The notes under the pieces are model-generated. The model was not told the origin of the DNA. It worked only from the letters and a program-made list of their open reading frames with translations, and made no database searches. Made by a program: the position numbers and the translations under genes. From Enterobacter sp. 10-1 (GTDB taxonomy: Bacteria > Pseudomonadota > Gammaproteobacteria > Enterobacterales > Enterobacteriaceae), in contig NISF01000005.1 of the NCBI GenBank assembly GCA_002270295.1, forward strand, positions 62,555 to 126,554: a stretch of 64,000 nt of DNA, written 5' to 3'. Of the stretch, positions 56,247-64,000 are shown piece after piece (the stretch's first letter is position 1; each line of letters starts with the position of its first letter).

Positions 56247-56792
56247 ACCACCGTGCTGCTGCGCCATCAGGTGCAGCAGCGGCACCAGCGATAGCCCGTC
56301 CGGCATCTCGCCGCGGGCGATCAGCTCCCGGATCTCTTCGAAGGTAAACCACCCCGTTTCCATCACCTCATCCTGATCGGCGTCCATTCCGACGTACTCC
56401 AGATCGCGGGCAAGCCAGGTGATGAACAGCTGGTCGCTGCTGCCGTAGGAGGGGTTATAGCGGATTATCTCTTCGGCGTTTTTGGCCTGCCAGCCGGTCT
56501 CCTCGCGCAGCTCACGCAGGGCGGCCGCGCGCGGCTCTTCGCCTTCATCGACGCCGCCTGACGGGATGGCCCACACCACCTGGTCAATCAGATAGCGGTA
56601 GTGGCGGATCAGCAGCACTTTATTATGCTGCATTGCCACAATGCCTACCGCCGGGCGCGGGTAGTGGATGGCGTAAAAGTCGCGGCGTTCGCTGGCGGTG
56701 ATGTCGATAGCCACCTTGCGCATACTGAACCACGGGGTATGGGCAATCACTTCGGCGTCGTGCATATCGGCGGCGGTCAGTCTCTTTTTCAT
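56238..56792 (-). CDS. Nudix hydrolase
   Basis: A 184-residue protein with a complete Nudix box, GGVDEGEEPRAAALRELREE then TGW (about residues 75-97), and a conserved AIPSG lead-in. ADP-ribose or nucleoside-diphosphate sugar pyrophosphatases of the NudF/NudE kind have this lead-in. Start ATG at 56792, chosen because MKKRLTAADMHDAEVIAHTP fits a soluble start; the frame is open to 56852. Divergent from the metallo-hydrolase gene. Confidence 0.87.
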   Translation of the reverse strand: MKKRLTAADMHDAEVIAHTPWFSMRKVAIDITASERRDFYAIHYPRPAVGIVAMQHNKVLLIRHYRYLIDQVVWAIPSGGVDEGEEPRAAALRELREETGWQAKNAEEIIRYNPSYGSSDQLFITWLARDLEYVGMDADQDEVMETGWFTFEEIRELIARGEMPDGLSLVPLLHLMAQQHGGLA

Positions 56793-56961
56793 CGGGGCCA
56801 CTTCTCCAGAAAATTGAGCGTTCAGCACAGCATAGCCGGTGGCGGCTGGCAAGCGGGGAAAGTTGGCCCAATCTCATCGATCATTGCCCGAATGCCCATA
56901 TTGCGCCAGGCTTGTGGGACGTACGATGTTCGCCAGATTACCCCGAAGAGGAACGAGCATC

Positions 56962-57741
56962 ATGAACATCACCCACATCCGTAACGCGACCCAACTTATT
57001 GAATACGCAGGTAAGAAATTCCTCATCGACCCGATGCTGGCGGATAAGGCCGCCTGGCCGGGATTTGCCGGCACCGCCCGCAGCGAGCTGCGTAACCCGC
57101 TGGTGGCGCTGCCTTTACCGCTCTCTGTCATTATTGATGTCGACGCCGTGATTGTGACCCATACCCATGAGGATCACTGGGACGAGGCGGCGATCGCCGC
57201 GATCCCCAAAGCGCTGCCGGTTTTTGTCCAGCATGAGGCTGATGCCCGGCTGATGCGGGGCCAGGGATTTAGCGATATTCGCCTGCTGTCTGAGAGCAGC
57301 GAATTTGCCGGCGTGAGCCTGCGGAAAACCACCTCCGGGCAGCACGGGAGCGATCGCACCTACGCCGTGCCGGCGATGGCGGAGCGCCTGGGCGAAGCCT
57401 GCGGCGTGGTGCTGCGTCATCCGCAGGAGAAAACGCTGTGGCTGGTGGGGGACACCATCTGGCGCGATGAAATCGAAGCCGACATGATCCGCCTGCGCCC
57501 CGACGTGGTGGTGCTGAATGCCGGATATGCCCACGTCATCGGCTTTGGGCCGATCATCATGGGCAAAGAAGACGTGCTGAAAACGCACTTTACCCTGCCG
57601 GAGGCGCAGATCGTCGTCGGCCATATGGAAGCGGTGAACCACTGCCTGCTGAGCCGCCGGGAGCTGAGTGAGTACGTGGCTGATAACCAGATTGCCGGGG
57701 TGGTCAGCATCCCGCAGGATGGGGAAAGCGTGGTATTTTAA
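56962..57741 (+). CDS. Metallo-beta-lactamase-fold hydrolase
   Basis: A 259-residue MBL-fold protein. The metal motif is THTHEDHWD (around residue 66). It resembles UlaG-like/RomA-like lactonase-type MBL proteins. The ATG at 56962 was chosen because it follows a purine-rich GAGGAACGAGC. Substrate unknown. It is followed after 26 bases by an AraC-type regulator on the same strand, suggesting a small operon. Confidence 0.85.
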   Translation: MNITHIRNATQLIEYAGKKFLIDPMLADKAAWPGFAGTARSELRNPLVALPLPLSVIIDVDAVIVTHTHEDHWDEAAIAAIPKALPVFVQHEADARLMRGQGFSDIRLLSESSEFAGVSLRKTTSGQHGSDRTYAVPAMAERLGEACGVVLRHPQEKTLWLVGDTIWRDEIEADMIRLRPDVVVLNAGYAHVIGFGPIIMGKEDVLKTHFTLPEAQIVVGHMEAVNHCLLSRRELSEYVADNQIAGVVSIPQDGESVVF

Positions 57742-57767
57742 GCTCCTGGCCGGGAGGGGAGGCAGCG

Positions 57768-58721
57768 ATGAAATTAACCGACGTGGCGATTGTCGCGGTG
57801 GAAGGGTTTAGCCCGTTTCACTACTCCGTTCCCTGCATGCTGTTTGGCGACAGCGTGTCAGAAACCAAGCGTTTTAATCTCCATCTGTGCGCCGAGCGGC
57901 CGGGGCTGCTGGCCGCCCGCGACGGCTTCGCGCTCCACGCCCGGGATGATTTTACCGCCCTTGAGCGGGCGGATATTGTGGTGGTGCCCTACTGGGGGGC
58001 GGTGAATCAGCGCCCGCCGCAGGCCCTGCTCGATAGCCTGGTGCGGGCGCGGGATAACGGCGCCGAAATAGTTGGTCTCTGCCTGGGGGCATTCGTGCTG
58101 GGCTACGCCGGGCTGCTGGACGGCAGGCGAGCGGCGACCCACTGGGAGTTTGAGCAGGATTTTCAGCGTCTTTTTCCGCAGGTGCGGCTGGATATCAACG
58201 CGTTGTACGTCGATGACCGGCGGATAATCACCTCGGCGGGCACCGCGGCGGCGCTCGACTGCTGCCTGTATATTATTCGCCAGCGCTTCGGCAGCCTGGC
58301 GGCCAACCAGATTGCCCGGCGGATGATCGTTCCGCCCCATCGCGAAGGCGGCCAGGCGCAGTTTATCGCCCAGCCGGTGCCGAAAAGCACCCGCGATGCG
58401 CGCATTAACTGCCTGCTTGAGTATCTCCAGCAGCATATTCACGAAGCGCATAATCTCGATTCGCTGGCGCAGGTGGTGGCGATGAGCCGCCGCACCCTGA
58501 CCCGTCATTTTGCAAAGGCCACCGGGATGAGCATTGCCGACTGGCTCACCGCCGAGCGGCTGCGGCGCAGCCAGATCCTGCTCGAAGCGGGCGAGATGCC
58601 CGTTGAGCAGGTGGCGGAAATGGTCGGATTTCGCTCCGCCGTCACCTGGCGCCAGCAGTTTAAGTCCCGCTTCGGCGTCAGCCCGGCGGAGTGGCGGCGG
58701 ACCTTTCGCCGCGGGGCTTAG
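57768..58721 (+). CDS. DJ-1/PfpI-AraC fusion regulator (FtrA-like)
   Basis: A 317-residue protein in two parts. Residues 1-180 form a class I glutamine-amidotransferase/DJ-1-like domain with the nucleophile-elbow Cys in EIVGLCLGAFVLGYAGL. Residues 210-315 form an AraC HTH (DSLAQVVAMSRRTLTRHFAK and AEMVGFRSAVTWRQQFKS). The ligand of this regulator type is usually an amine or a quaternary compound. It ends with a four-base overlap with yahK on the other strand. Possible targets are the adjacent oxidoreductase genes or the MBL gene. Confidence 0.87.
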   Translation: MKLTDVAIVAVEGFSPFHYSVPCMLFGDSVSETKRFNLHLCAERPGLLAARDGFALHARDDFTALERADIVVVPYWGAVNQRPPQALLDSLVRARDNGAEIVGLCLGAFVLGYAGLLDGRRAATHWEFEQDFQRLFPQVRLDINALYVDDRRIITSAGTAAALDCCLYIIRQRFGSLAANQIARRMIVPPHREGGQAQFIAQPVPKSTRDARINCLLEYLQQHIHEAHNLDSLAQVVAMSRRTLTRHFAKATGMSIADWLTAERLRRSQILLEAGEMPVEQVAEMVGFRSAVTWRQQFKSRFGVSPAEWRRTFRRGA

Positions 58722-59767
58722 CCGGCGAGGGTCGCGCTGTCGATCACGAAGCGATATTTGACGTCGCCTTTGACCATCCTTTCCCACGCTTCGTTGATCT
58801 GATCTCCGCGGATCAGCTCAATATCGGCGACGATGCCGTGTTCGGCGCAGAAATCGAGCATCTCCTGGGTTTCCGGGATCCCGCCAATCATCGACCCGGC
58901 AATCGACCGACGACGAAATATCAGGTTAAACACTTCCGGCGACGGGTGCGGAGTTGCCGGCGCGCCCACCAGGGTCAGGGTACCGTCGCGTTTAAGCAGC
59001 GTGGTGAAGGCATCGAGATTGTGTGGGGCCGCCACGGTGTTAAGAATAAAGTCGAAGCTTTTGACGTGCGCCGCCATCTCCGCCTCGTTGCGCGACACCA
59101 CCACTTCGTCCGCTCCCAGCTCTTTGGCCGCGTCACGCTTGGATTCCGAGGTGGTAAAGGCCACCACGTGAGCGCCCATGGCGTGGGCCAACTTGATCCC
59201 CATGTGCCCCAGCCCGCCGATGCCGACGATGCCCACTTTTTTGCCCGGCCCGACGTTCCAGTGGCGCAGCGGCGAGTACGTGGTGATACCGGCGCACAGT
59301 AGCGGCGCTACGGCGGCCAACTGCTCCTGCGGGTGGCGCACGCGCAGCACGTAACGCTCGTGAACGACGATTTGCTGAGAGTAGCCGCCCAGCGTATGGC
59401 CGGGAGCATCCTGAGTGGGGCCGTTATAGGTGAGCACCATGTGGTCGCAGTAGTTTTCCAGTCCTTCCTCGCACTCTTCGCACTGCTTACAGCTGTCGAC
59501 CATACAGCCGACGCCCACCAGGTCGCCCGCGGCATAGCCGGAGACGTGCTCGCCGACGGCGGTGACCCGGCCAACGATTTCATGCCCCGGCACGCAGGGG
59601 TAGATCGTCCCGGCCCATTCGGAGCGGGCCTGGTGCAGGTCGGAGTGACAGACGCCGCAGTAGTCGATGGCGATCTGCACATCGTGCGGCCCAGGCTCGC
59701 GGCGGGAGATGGCCATCGCGGCCAGCGGCTGGCTGGCGGAGTTAGTACCAATAGCGTTGATCTGCAT
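58718..59767 (-). CDS. yahK: YahK, zinc-dependent NADPH aldehyde reductase
   Basis: A 349-residue cinnamyl-alcohol-dehydrogenase-type MDR protein, the same length as E. coli YahK. Catalytic zinc ligands lie in CGVCHSDLH and PGHEIVG; the structural zinc is bound by CKQCEECEEGLENYC. The cofactor loop is GIGGLGHMGIKLA. It reduces a broad range of aldehydes with NADPH. It is in the same direction as the ABM and MDR genes upstream, behind a GC-rich hairpin. Confidence 0.9.
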   Translation of the reverse strand: MQINAIGTNSASQPLAAMAISRREPGPHDVQIAIDYCGVCHSDLHQARSEWAGTIYPCVPGHEIVGRVTAVGEHVSGYAAGDLVGVGCMVDSCKQCEECEEGLENYCDHMVLTYNGPTQDAPGHTLGGYSQQIVVHERYVLRVRHPQEQLAAVAPLLCAGITTYSPLRHWNVGPGKKVGIVGIGGLGHMGIKLAHAMGAHVVAFTTSESKRDAAKELGADEVVVSRNEAEMAAHVKSFDFILNTVAAPHNLDAFTTLLKRDGTLTLVGAPATPHPSPEVFNLIFRRRSIAGSMIGGIPETQEMLDFCAEHGIVADIELIRGDQINEAWERMVKGDVKYRFVIDSATLAG

Positions 59768-59898
59768 AGCGAAACCTCTTCTGAATAAACGTGCTGAATA
59801 GGGCGGAGGGAGATGCGTGTTTTTTGCGCGGCAACGCTAAGCGTAGCCTGGCCAGCGCCGGGCGGGAGGGGATTAGCTCAAAGGGTTAAAAAAGGGCG

Positions 59899-59926
59899 GA
59901 CGATCCCCCGGCAGGCGGGGGCGCTG
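59899..59926 (-). terminator. Hairpin between the ABM gene and yahK
   Basis: CCCCC/GGGGG arms with a 7-base loop lie near 59905-59921. On the minus strand they are followed after a short spacer by TTTTTT at 59888-59893. A plausible terminator for the ABM operon, with an unusually long spacer. Confidence 0.45.
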
Positions 59927-59934
59927 GGGCCACA

Positions 59935-60237
59935 TTAGGGCTCAACGGCCGTCAGATAATCCAGGCGTAGCGGCTCGGCCAGCAGGTCGTCCATCTGCGC
60001 GATAAACGCCTGGAAATGCGGCAGGGCGATATGCTCCTCCAGCGCCGCCTGGCCGCGCCAGGACTCGCGCATGTAGAAGGTGTCCGGCGTGTCGCGAAGC
60101 TGGAACAGGGAGTAATCGACGTTACCCGGCTCCTGGCGGGTAGGCAGCAGCAGCGCCCGCAGGGCCTGGCGCAGCGTCTCGGTTTTTCCTGGCTGCGCTT
60201 TCAGTACCGCAATGATAGAGATTGCTTCCGCCGTCAT
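59935..60237 (-). CDS. ABM-domain monooxygenase (YgiN-like)
   Basis: A 100-residue antibiotic-biosynthesis-monooxygenase domain protein, a ferredoxin-like fold, with the pattern ISIIAVLKAQPGKTETLRQA and FYMRESWRGQAALEEHIALP that is typical of the family. Such proteins often act on quinols. The start at 60237 lies one base after the stop of the upstream reductase, so the two are coupled. Quinone or electrophile handling is inferred. Confidence 0.85.
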   Translation of the reverse strand: MTAEAISIIAVLKAQPGKTETLRQALRALLLPTRQEPGNVDYSLFQLRDTPDTFYMRESWRGQAALEEHIALPHFQAFIAQMDDLLAEPLRLDYLTAVEP

Positions 60238-60238
60238 C

Positions 60239-61246
60239 TTAGAACCCTTCCAGCACGATTTTGCCCACCGCGCGTCCGGTTTCGAGCTGAACGTGGGCTT
60301 TCTGCAGATTCTCCGCGGTGATCGCGCCGTAGTGTGCGCCGAGCGTGGTTTTAATCGTTTTATCATCAATCAGCGCGGCGACGCGGGTCAGCAGCCGATG
60401 CTGGGCAATGATATCCGACGTTTCAAACATTGAGCGGGTAAACATAAACTCCCAGTGCAGCGAGATGCTTTTGGCCTTCAGCGGCCGGGCGTCGAGGGTT
60501 TGCGGATCGTCGATCAGCGCCAGTTTACCCTGCGGCGCCAGGGCATCAATCAGCTGCGAATAGTGCTGTTCGGTGTTGTTCAGGCTGGCGACGTGGGTCA
60601 CTTCCTTCACTCCGATACGGGCCAGCTCTTCGCTCAGCGGCTTACTGTGGTCAATAACCTGATGCGCGCCGGCGTCCAGCACCCATTTCTGGCTCTCCGG
60701 GCGCGACGCCGTCCCGATCACCGTCATCCCGGTCAGTCTGCGAGCCAGCTGGGTAAGGATTGAGCCGACGCCGCCCGCCGCGCCGACGATCAGCAGCGTG
60801 TCGCCCGTATTGCCGCCCTCCTGGACGCCCAGGCGATCGAATAACAATTCCCAGGCGGTAATAGCGGTGAGCGGCAGGGCGGCCGCGGAAGCATTATCCA
60901 GCGAGCGAGGCTTCAGGGCGACGATCCGTTCGTCCACCAGCTGAAATTCCTGATTGCTTCCCGGGCGGCCCAGCGCGCCGGCGTACCAGACCTCATCGCC
61001 CGGCGCGAACAGCGTGACCGCCTCGCCAACGGCTTTTACCGTGCCAACCGCATCCCAGCCCAGCACCCGAGGCGTATCGGCAGAGAATCCGGCGCGCACC
61101 TTGGTGTCCACCGGGTTAACGGAAATCGCCTTTACCTCAACCAGCAGGTCATGGCCCTCGGCGGTAGGAACCGGCAGCTCGATGGCGCTTAAAAAGGGGA
61201 TATTGCGGCCTTCTGCCGCTGCGCGGGTAATCGCGATTGCTTTCAT
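60239..61246 (-). CDS. Zinc-free MDR reductase (quinone-oxidoreductase-like)
   Basis: A 335-residue medium-chain dehydrogenase/reductase. The cofactor loop VGAAGGVGSILTQLA identifies the quinone-oxidoreductase branch; the catalytic zinc cysteines and histidine are absent (VDTKVRAG replaces the usual site). Start ATG at 61246 fits the family MKAIAITRA opening; the frame is open to 61264. It likely reduces quinones or alpha,beta-unsaturated carbonyls with NADPH, and is coupled with the ABM gene. Confidence 0.88.
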   Translation of the reverse strand: MKAIAITRAAAEGRNIPFLSAIELPVPTAEGHDLLVEVKAISVNPVDTKVRAGFSADTPRVLGWDAVGTVKAVGEAVTLFAPGDEVWYAGALGRPGSNQEFQLVDERIVALKPRSLDNASAAALPLTAITAWELLFDRLGVQEGGNTGDTLLIVGAAGGVGSILTQLARRLTGMTVIGTASRPESQKWVLDAGAHQVIDHSKPLSEELARIGVKEVTHVASLNNTEQHYSQLIDALAPQGKLALIDDPQTLDARPLKAKSISLHWEFMFTRSMFETSDIIAQHRLLTRVAALIDDKTIKTTLGAHYGAITAENLQKAHVQLETGRAVGKIVLEGF

Positions 61247-61685
61247 ATACTCTCCGGTCTTCAAATGGGGTTCATCGGTTGAATGCGTCGAGGATAGACC
61301 TCTGTCGGCCGGGGAAAAACGGCCCGGCGGCGATAAGAGTTATATTCAAAAAGAGAAAATCGCTTACCCGACAAGGATCGGACAGTCCGGCCCCCGCAGT
61401 TTCATATTTGAGAATAATTTTGCGTAGACTTCAAAAATATTAATTCCTGAAGTAATGAATAATAATATTGCGTTATAGCGCAAAGTTTACGCCTTGACTC
61501 ACGCCACGCTGCATGCGACTTTCTTTATATCAAATAATAAACAGAGTTTCATATTTGAGACAAAAATATCATCATCGCGATATTTAGCTGATTGTTTCAC
61601 CGCTGAGACAAATTAATTAAAAACGCCGCTATTTAGCGGCGGCGGACTTCTGTTGCTTATTAAAATATAAAGTGAGGCATGTGCT
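61247..61685. other. AT-rich intergenic region with a 16-base direct repeat
   Basis: A 439-base divergent gap between the MDR and porin genes. It holds two copies of AGTTTCATATTTGAGA (61398-61413 and 61545-61560) with start-to-start spacing of 147 bases. AT content rises sharply toward the porin start. No gene-sized frame with features was found. Confidence 0.7.
61398..61560. repeat. Pair of 16-base direct repeats (candidate regulator sites)
   Basis: AGTTTCATATTTGAGA occurs exactly twice, at 61398-61413 and 61545-61560, in the same orientation. Spacing of 147 bases is 14 helical turns at 10.5 bases per turn. Within each copy, TCATATTTGA forms a near-palindrome (TCA-N4-TGA), suggesting a dimeric protein binds. 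Confidence 0.5.
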
Positions 61686-62882
61686 ATGCGTAAAATTATC
61701 ATCACGCTGCTGCTGGGCGCGTGTACCGGGGGCTTCGCGCATGCGGAGCAAGGAAAGCCGTTTCCGCATCTCGGCTGGCGCAGCGCCGATAATCTTGCCG
61801 GCGTGGATTTCGGCGGCGCCCTGCGGGCCAACTACCGCTATGAAGACTGGCACGGCAGTAATTATCGCCACCTGCCGCATCTGCGTTTTGATACCTTTCG
61901 TATCGACAGCAGCGGGTTTTATAATAACTATTTCTTTGACGCCGGCTTCTGGTTTCAGGATCACCATAAATATGCCATCGACCGGGCCTATGTGGGCTAT
62001 CGTTTAAACGATAATAACAATATTACGCTCGGTATTCCGGGTAAACCTTTTGGCCTTGAACCCTATCCGCAATTCGGCTGGTCCTACGGCATTCCCTTTT
62101 ATTTAGGCTTTGGCGTCAATGCCGGCAGCGGGGTGAACTATCAATATCATGATAATAACTGGTCGCTGGATATGGCCTATTTTCCGTGGATGGAGCCGGA
62201 AAATCTGCGCTATGCGCCGGAGGTGGGCGACTACAGCCGCCTGAAGAACACCATTTACCCGAGCCAGCATCAGCAGCGTAACGAGAAGCGCGATCAGGTT
62301 AACGTCCGCATCGCCAGGGATTTTCACGGCGGAGGCTGGAGTAACGAGCTGGGCGGCTCCCTGGCGCTGGCGCGTCTGCACAATCGCGAAACGGACGATG
62401 ACGGCACCTTCTGGGCGGCAGGCCTGCACGGAATGGTGCACAACGGGCCGTGGCAGCTCACGTCGCAGGTGATTCGCTATCAGTACGATCCTAAGAACCC
62501 GGCGGGCATCAGCGACAATACGATCCTGATGGGCGGCAACGGCCTGACGCCGGCCTATCTTATTCCGGCTAAGGGCACCACCGCGTCGCTAAACCTCGCT
62601 CGCGACGTCGATGTGAAGTGGGGAGCGGTATCAAAGCTGCGTTTCTATAACGACTACAGCGTGCTGTGGAAAGATAAAAGCGGCTGGCAGGATTCGCAGA
62701 TGAATACCGTGGGGGTACAGGTATTCGCCCTGCCGGTGATGCTGTGGCTCGACCTCAGCTGGGCGAAGAATGCCAATCCCTGGGGCGGCGCGCTGAACGC
62801 CACGGGCTGGACCAGCACCGAATCCGAGGGCAGCGGCAAATGGTACTTCCGCACTAACGTCAATATTGGCTACTACTTCTGA
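61686..62882 (+). CDS. Outer-membrane beta-barrel porin
   Basis: A 398-residue protein with a signal peptide (MRKIIITLLLGACTGGFAHA, cut after AHA). Alternating aromatic strands follow, and the terminal Phe of YYF marks it for outer-membrane assembly. Mature sequence is rich in Tyr, Trp, Asn and Asp. It does not look like the OmpC/OmpF, LamB or KdgM families; phosphate- or carbohydrate-selective porins of about 16 strands are possible. It stands alone next to selC, with two direct repeats upstream that may be regulator sites. I cannot name the gene. Confidence 0.7.
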   Translation: MRKIIITLLLGACTGGFAHAEQGKPFPHLGWRSADNLAGVDFGGALRANYRYEDWHGSNYRHLPHLRFDTFRIDSSGFYNNYFFDAGFWFQDHHKYAIDRAYVGYRLNDNNNITLGIPGKPFGLEPYPQFGWSYGIPFYLGFGVNAGSGVNYQYHDNNWSLDMAYFPWMEPENLRYAPEVGDYSRLKNTIYPSQHQQRNEKRDQVNVRIARDFHGGGWSNELGGSLALARLHNRETDDDGTFWAAGLHGMVHNGPWQLTSQVIRYQYDPKNPAGISDNTILMGGNGLTPAYLIPAKGTTASLNLARDVDVKWGAVSKLRFYNDYSVLWKDKSGWQDSQMNTVGVQVFALPVMLWLDLSWAKNANPWGGALNATGWTSTESEGSGKWYFRTNVNIGYYF

Positions 62883-63141
62883 TGAGAAGCGAGGCAAGGA
62901 GGATCCTGCTGTTTTTACCGGCCAGGGCAGGCTCTGGTTTTCCTCGCGCAACATCCGGAGCCATTTGCCAAACGGTCATGCATGGCGCTGAAAGCTAAAG
63001 GTTAAATTCTACGCCTGGATGGGAGAAAGCGAAAAGGTCGAAAATATGCTGAATGCAGAATCGATTTTAATGACGGATTGAAAGAGTGATTACCCGCGCC
63101 TGGCACAGAATTCACCATCAAATGGTGTAGAGGAGAGCAAC

Positions 63142-63236
63142 TGGCGGAAGATCACAGGAGTTGAACCTGCCCGGGACCGCTGGCGGCCCCAACTGGATTT
63201 GAAGTCCAGCCACCTCACCGGAGATGACGATCTTCC
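63142..63236 (-). tRNA. selC: tRNA-Sec (selenocysteine), anticodon UCA
   Basis: A 95-base tRNA whose long acceptor and extra arms are the hallmark of tRNA-Sec. Read on the minus strand it begins GGAAGATCGTCATCTCCGG and ends GATCTTCCGCCA with encoded CCA. The anticodon TCA is at 63200-63202. It decodes UGA as selenocysteine with SelB. The acceptor stem pairs GGAAGATC with GATCTTCC. A frequent attachment site for genomic islands, but no integrase or island is beside it here. Confidence 0.98.
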
Positions 63237-63689
63237 GCGCCTCGATTGCTACATGGAGGCGGGGCGCATTATAGCTACTTTCAGTCATTTACCACATACC
63301 TAAACGCACTTTTTTACTGTTAAAACTGGACTTTACAGAACACTCCTGGTCAAACCCTTTCAAAATCCGTGGCTTACACTTTTTTACATTCTCGCGCGCT
63401 AGCGCAATATCGTCCGCGAAGGGGTCCCTGTGCCGGGTCGCCCGCTAAAAAAGCCCGAAAAGATGCTGTGCATGATGCCGCTGGCGTTCAGAAAAGCCTG
63501 AAGCGCCGCTCCGTTGGGTGGCCGACTTCGCCGTTTTTCCTTCTGACCGCCCCCGATATTGCAGCGATGAAAGGGTTTTTTTATTCTATTTATTAGCAAA
63601 AAGTAATATCTGTTTCATTGCGGTGACTCACCCCACAGACACTATCGCCGTTCGGTGATAGCGTAATCTGCCGCTGAGAGGAGCCAGGA
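63237..63689. other. Intergenic region between selC and the RpiR gene
   Basis: A 453-base gap holding the selC promoter at its left end and a hairpin CTATCGCC-GTTC-GGTGATAG (63642-63661) just ahead of the RpiR start. A 75-codon frame at 63369-63596 has no ribosome site or recognisable composition and is not called. Confidence 0.6.
63268..63273 (-). promoter_or_regulatory. selC -10 box
   Basis: TATAAT on the minus strand, 32 bases upstream of the tRNA 5' end, followed by a GC-rich stretch typical of stable-RNA promoters. A clear -35 is not seen. Confidence 0.6.
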
Positions 63690-64000
63690 ATGGATTTAGA
63701 AAACATCTTTCGTGACGTTAAGCTGAGTAAAACGGAAATGACCGTCCTGCGCTGTATTCAGCACGATCCCGAACGCTGCGTGCGGGAGGGGATCCGCGCC
63801 GTCGCCGAGCGCTGTTACAGCAATCCTTCCTCACTGGTGCGTCTGGCAAAGAAGCTCAAGTTCAGCGGCTGGCTGGAGCTGGTCTATTTTATTAAATTCA
63901 ATATCACCATGCCTAAGCTCGATGTCACCAACGACATCGACTATATGAGCATTCTGCCGGCGGAGCAGGTCACCCCGCTGCTGGAAAGCCTGCAGCAGCA
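63690..64000 (+). CDS. RpiR-family regulator, 5' part only
   Basis: The first 103 residues of a gene that runs past the window. It starts MDLENIFRDVKLSKTEMTVL after GAGAGGAGCC. The RpiR-type N-terminal HTH_6 domain (residues 1-80) includes GIRAVAERCYSNPSSLVRLA KKLKFSG. The SIS sugar-phosphate domain would follow outside the window. Usual roles are control of sugar catabolism genes. The target is not visible; candidates are genes beyond the end, the porin at 61686, or murQP, whose repressor MurR is of this family. Confidence 0.88.
   Translation, partial: MDLENIFRDVKLSKTEMTVLRCIQHDPERCVREGIRAVAERCYSNPSSLVRLAKKLKFSGWLELVYFIKFNITMPKLDVTNDIDYMSILPAEQVTPLLESLQQ

Noticed and set aside
62980..63140. 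A decayed integrase or phage remnant beside selC
   Set aside because: Short translated pieces exist in all frames but none shows an integrase motif; not supportable by eye.
63369..63596. A 75-codon frame between selC and the RpiR gene
   Set aside because: No ribosome site and random-looking composition; an overlapping opposite frame is equally open.

Overview
The window looks like the chromosome of a Klebsiella/Raoultella-type enterobacterium. The core genes run in the same order as the 82-83 min region of Escherichia coli (yidR-yidQ-ibpAB-yidE-yidP ... yidHGF-dsdAXC-emrD-tisB/istR-ivbL-ilvBN ... uhpABCT ... yicN-nepI ... yicS-yicL ... nlpA ... selC). Coding sequence is GC-rich. Blocks absent from the E. 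coli K-12 locus sit between the core genes: aglAB, deoQKPX, a cellobiose-type PTS with its own porin, murQP, and an RND efflux operon resembling EefABC. Family assignments come from reading the translated proteins and remembered family features; no database search was run.

Layout. 1-1757: end of yidR, the lipoprotein yidQ, and heat-shock genes ibpA/ibpB with a sigma-32 promoter and probable RNA thermometers. 1903-7553: the transporter yidE, then the GntR regulator yidP divergent from the alpha-glucoside PTS aglA-aglB. 7627-8826: yidHGF. 8834-12672: D-serine catabolism (dsdA, dsdX, dsdC). 12743-15452: emrD, a DMT permease, a GNAT enzyme. 15497-16073: a compact SOS toxin-antitoxin locus, with the 29-residue toxin TisB, a LexA box and the antitoxin RNA IstR-1. 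16142-18381: ivbL attenuator and ilvBN. 18383-22867: deoxyribose genes deoQ and deoKPX. 22884-27969: hexose-phosphate sensing and uptake, uhpABCT. 27968-31521: a LysR regulator, yicN, an SRPBCC protein whose ribosome site lies in a 15-bp stem, and nepI.

31599-36394: a divergent LacI regulator and a PTS IIB-IIC-IIA operon ending in a LamB-type porin, with no glycosidase. 36515-40388: yicS, yicL, murP-murQ. 40439-47290: a Bcr-type exporter and an RND tripartite pump. 47668-51237: GNAT, TetR, a 14-TM MFS exporter and LysR. 51340-54444: a frameshifted PPOX-family gene, a SnoaL-like protein, and a PEP-mutase-family enzyme overlapping an Ada-type methyltransferase. 54552-61246: nlpA, a DMT permease, Nudix and metallo-beta-lactamase hydrolases, a DJ-1/AraC regulator, yahK, and an MDR reductase with an ABM monooxygenase. 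61686-64000: a beta-barrel porin, selC (tRNA-Sec) and the start of an RpiR regulator.

The overall theme is carbohydrate uptake paired with local regulators, plus efflux and stress functions. I see no CRISPR array, insertion sequence, prophage or integrase, and no unmistakable novel multigene system. The observations I would follow first are the start-codon-sequestering hairpin at 29511-29555, the glycosidase-less PTS operon with paired LacI operators, the PEP-mutase/Ada gene pair, and the tisB/IstR locus, whose toxin and RNA are too small for routine gene calling.
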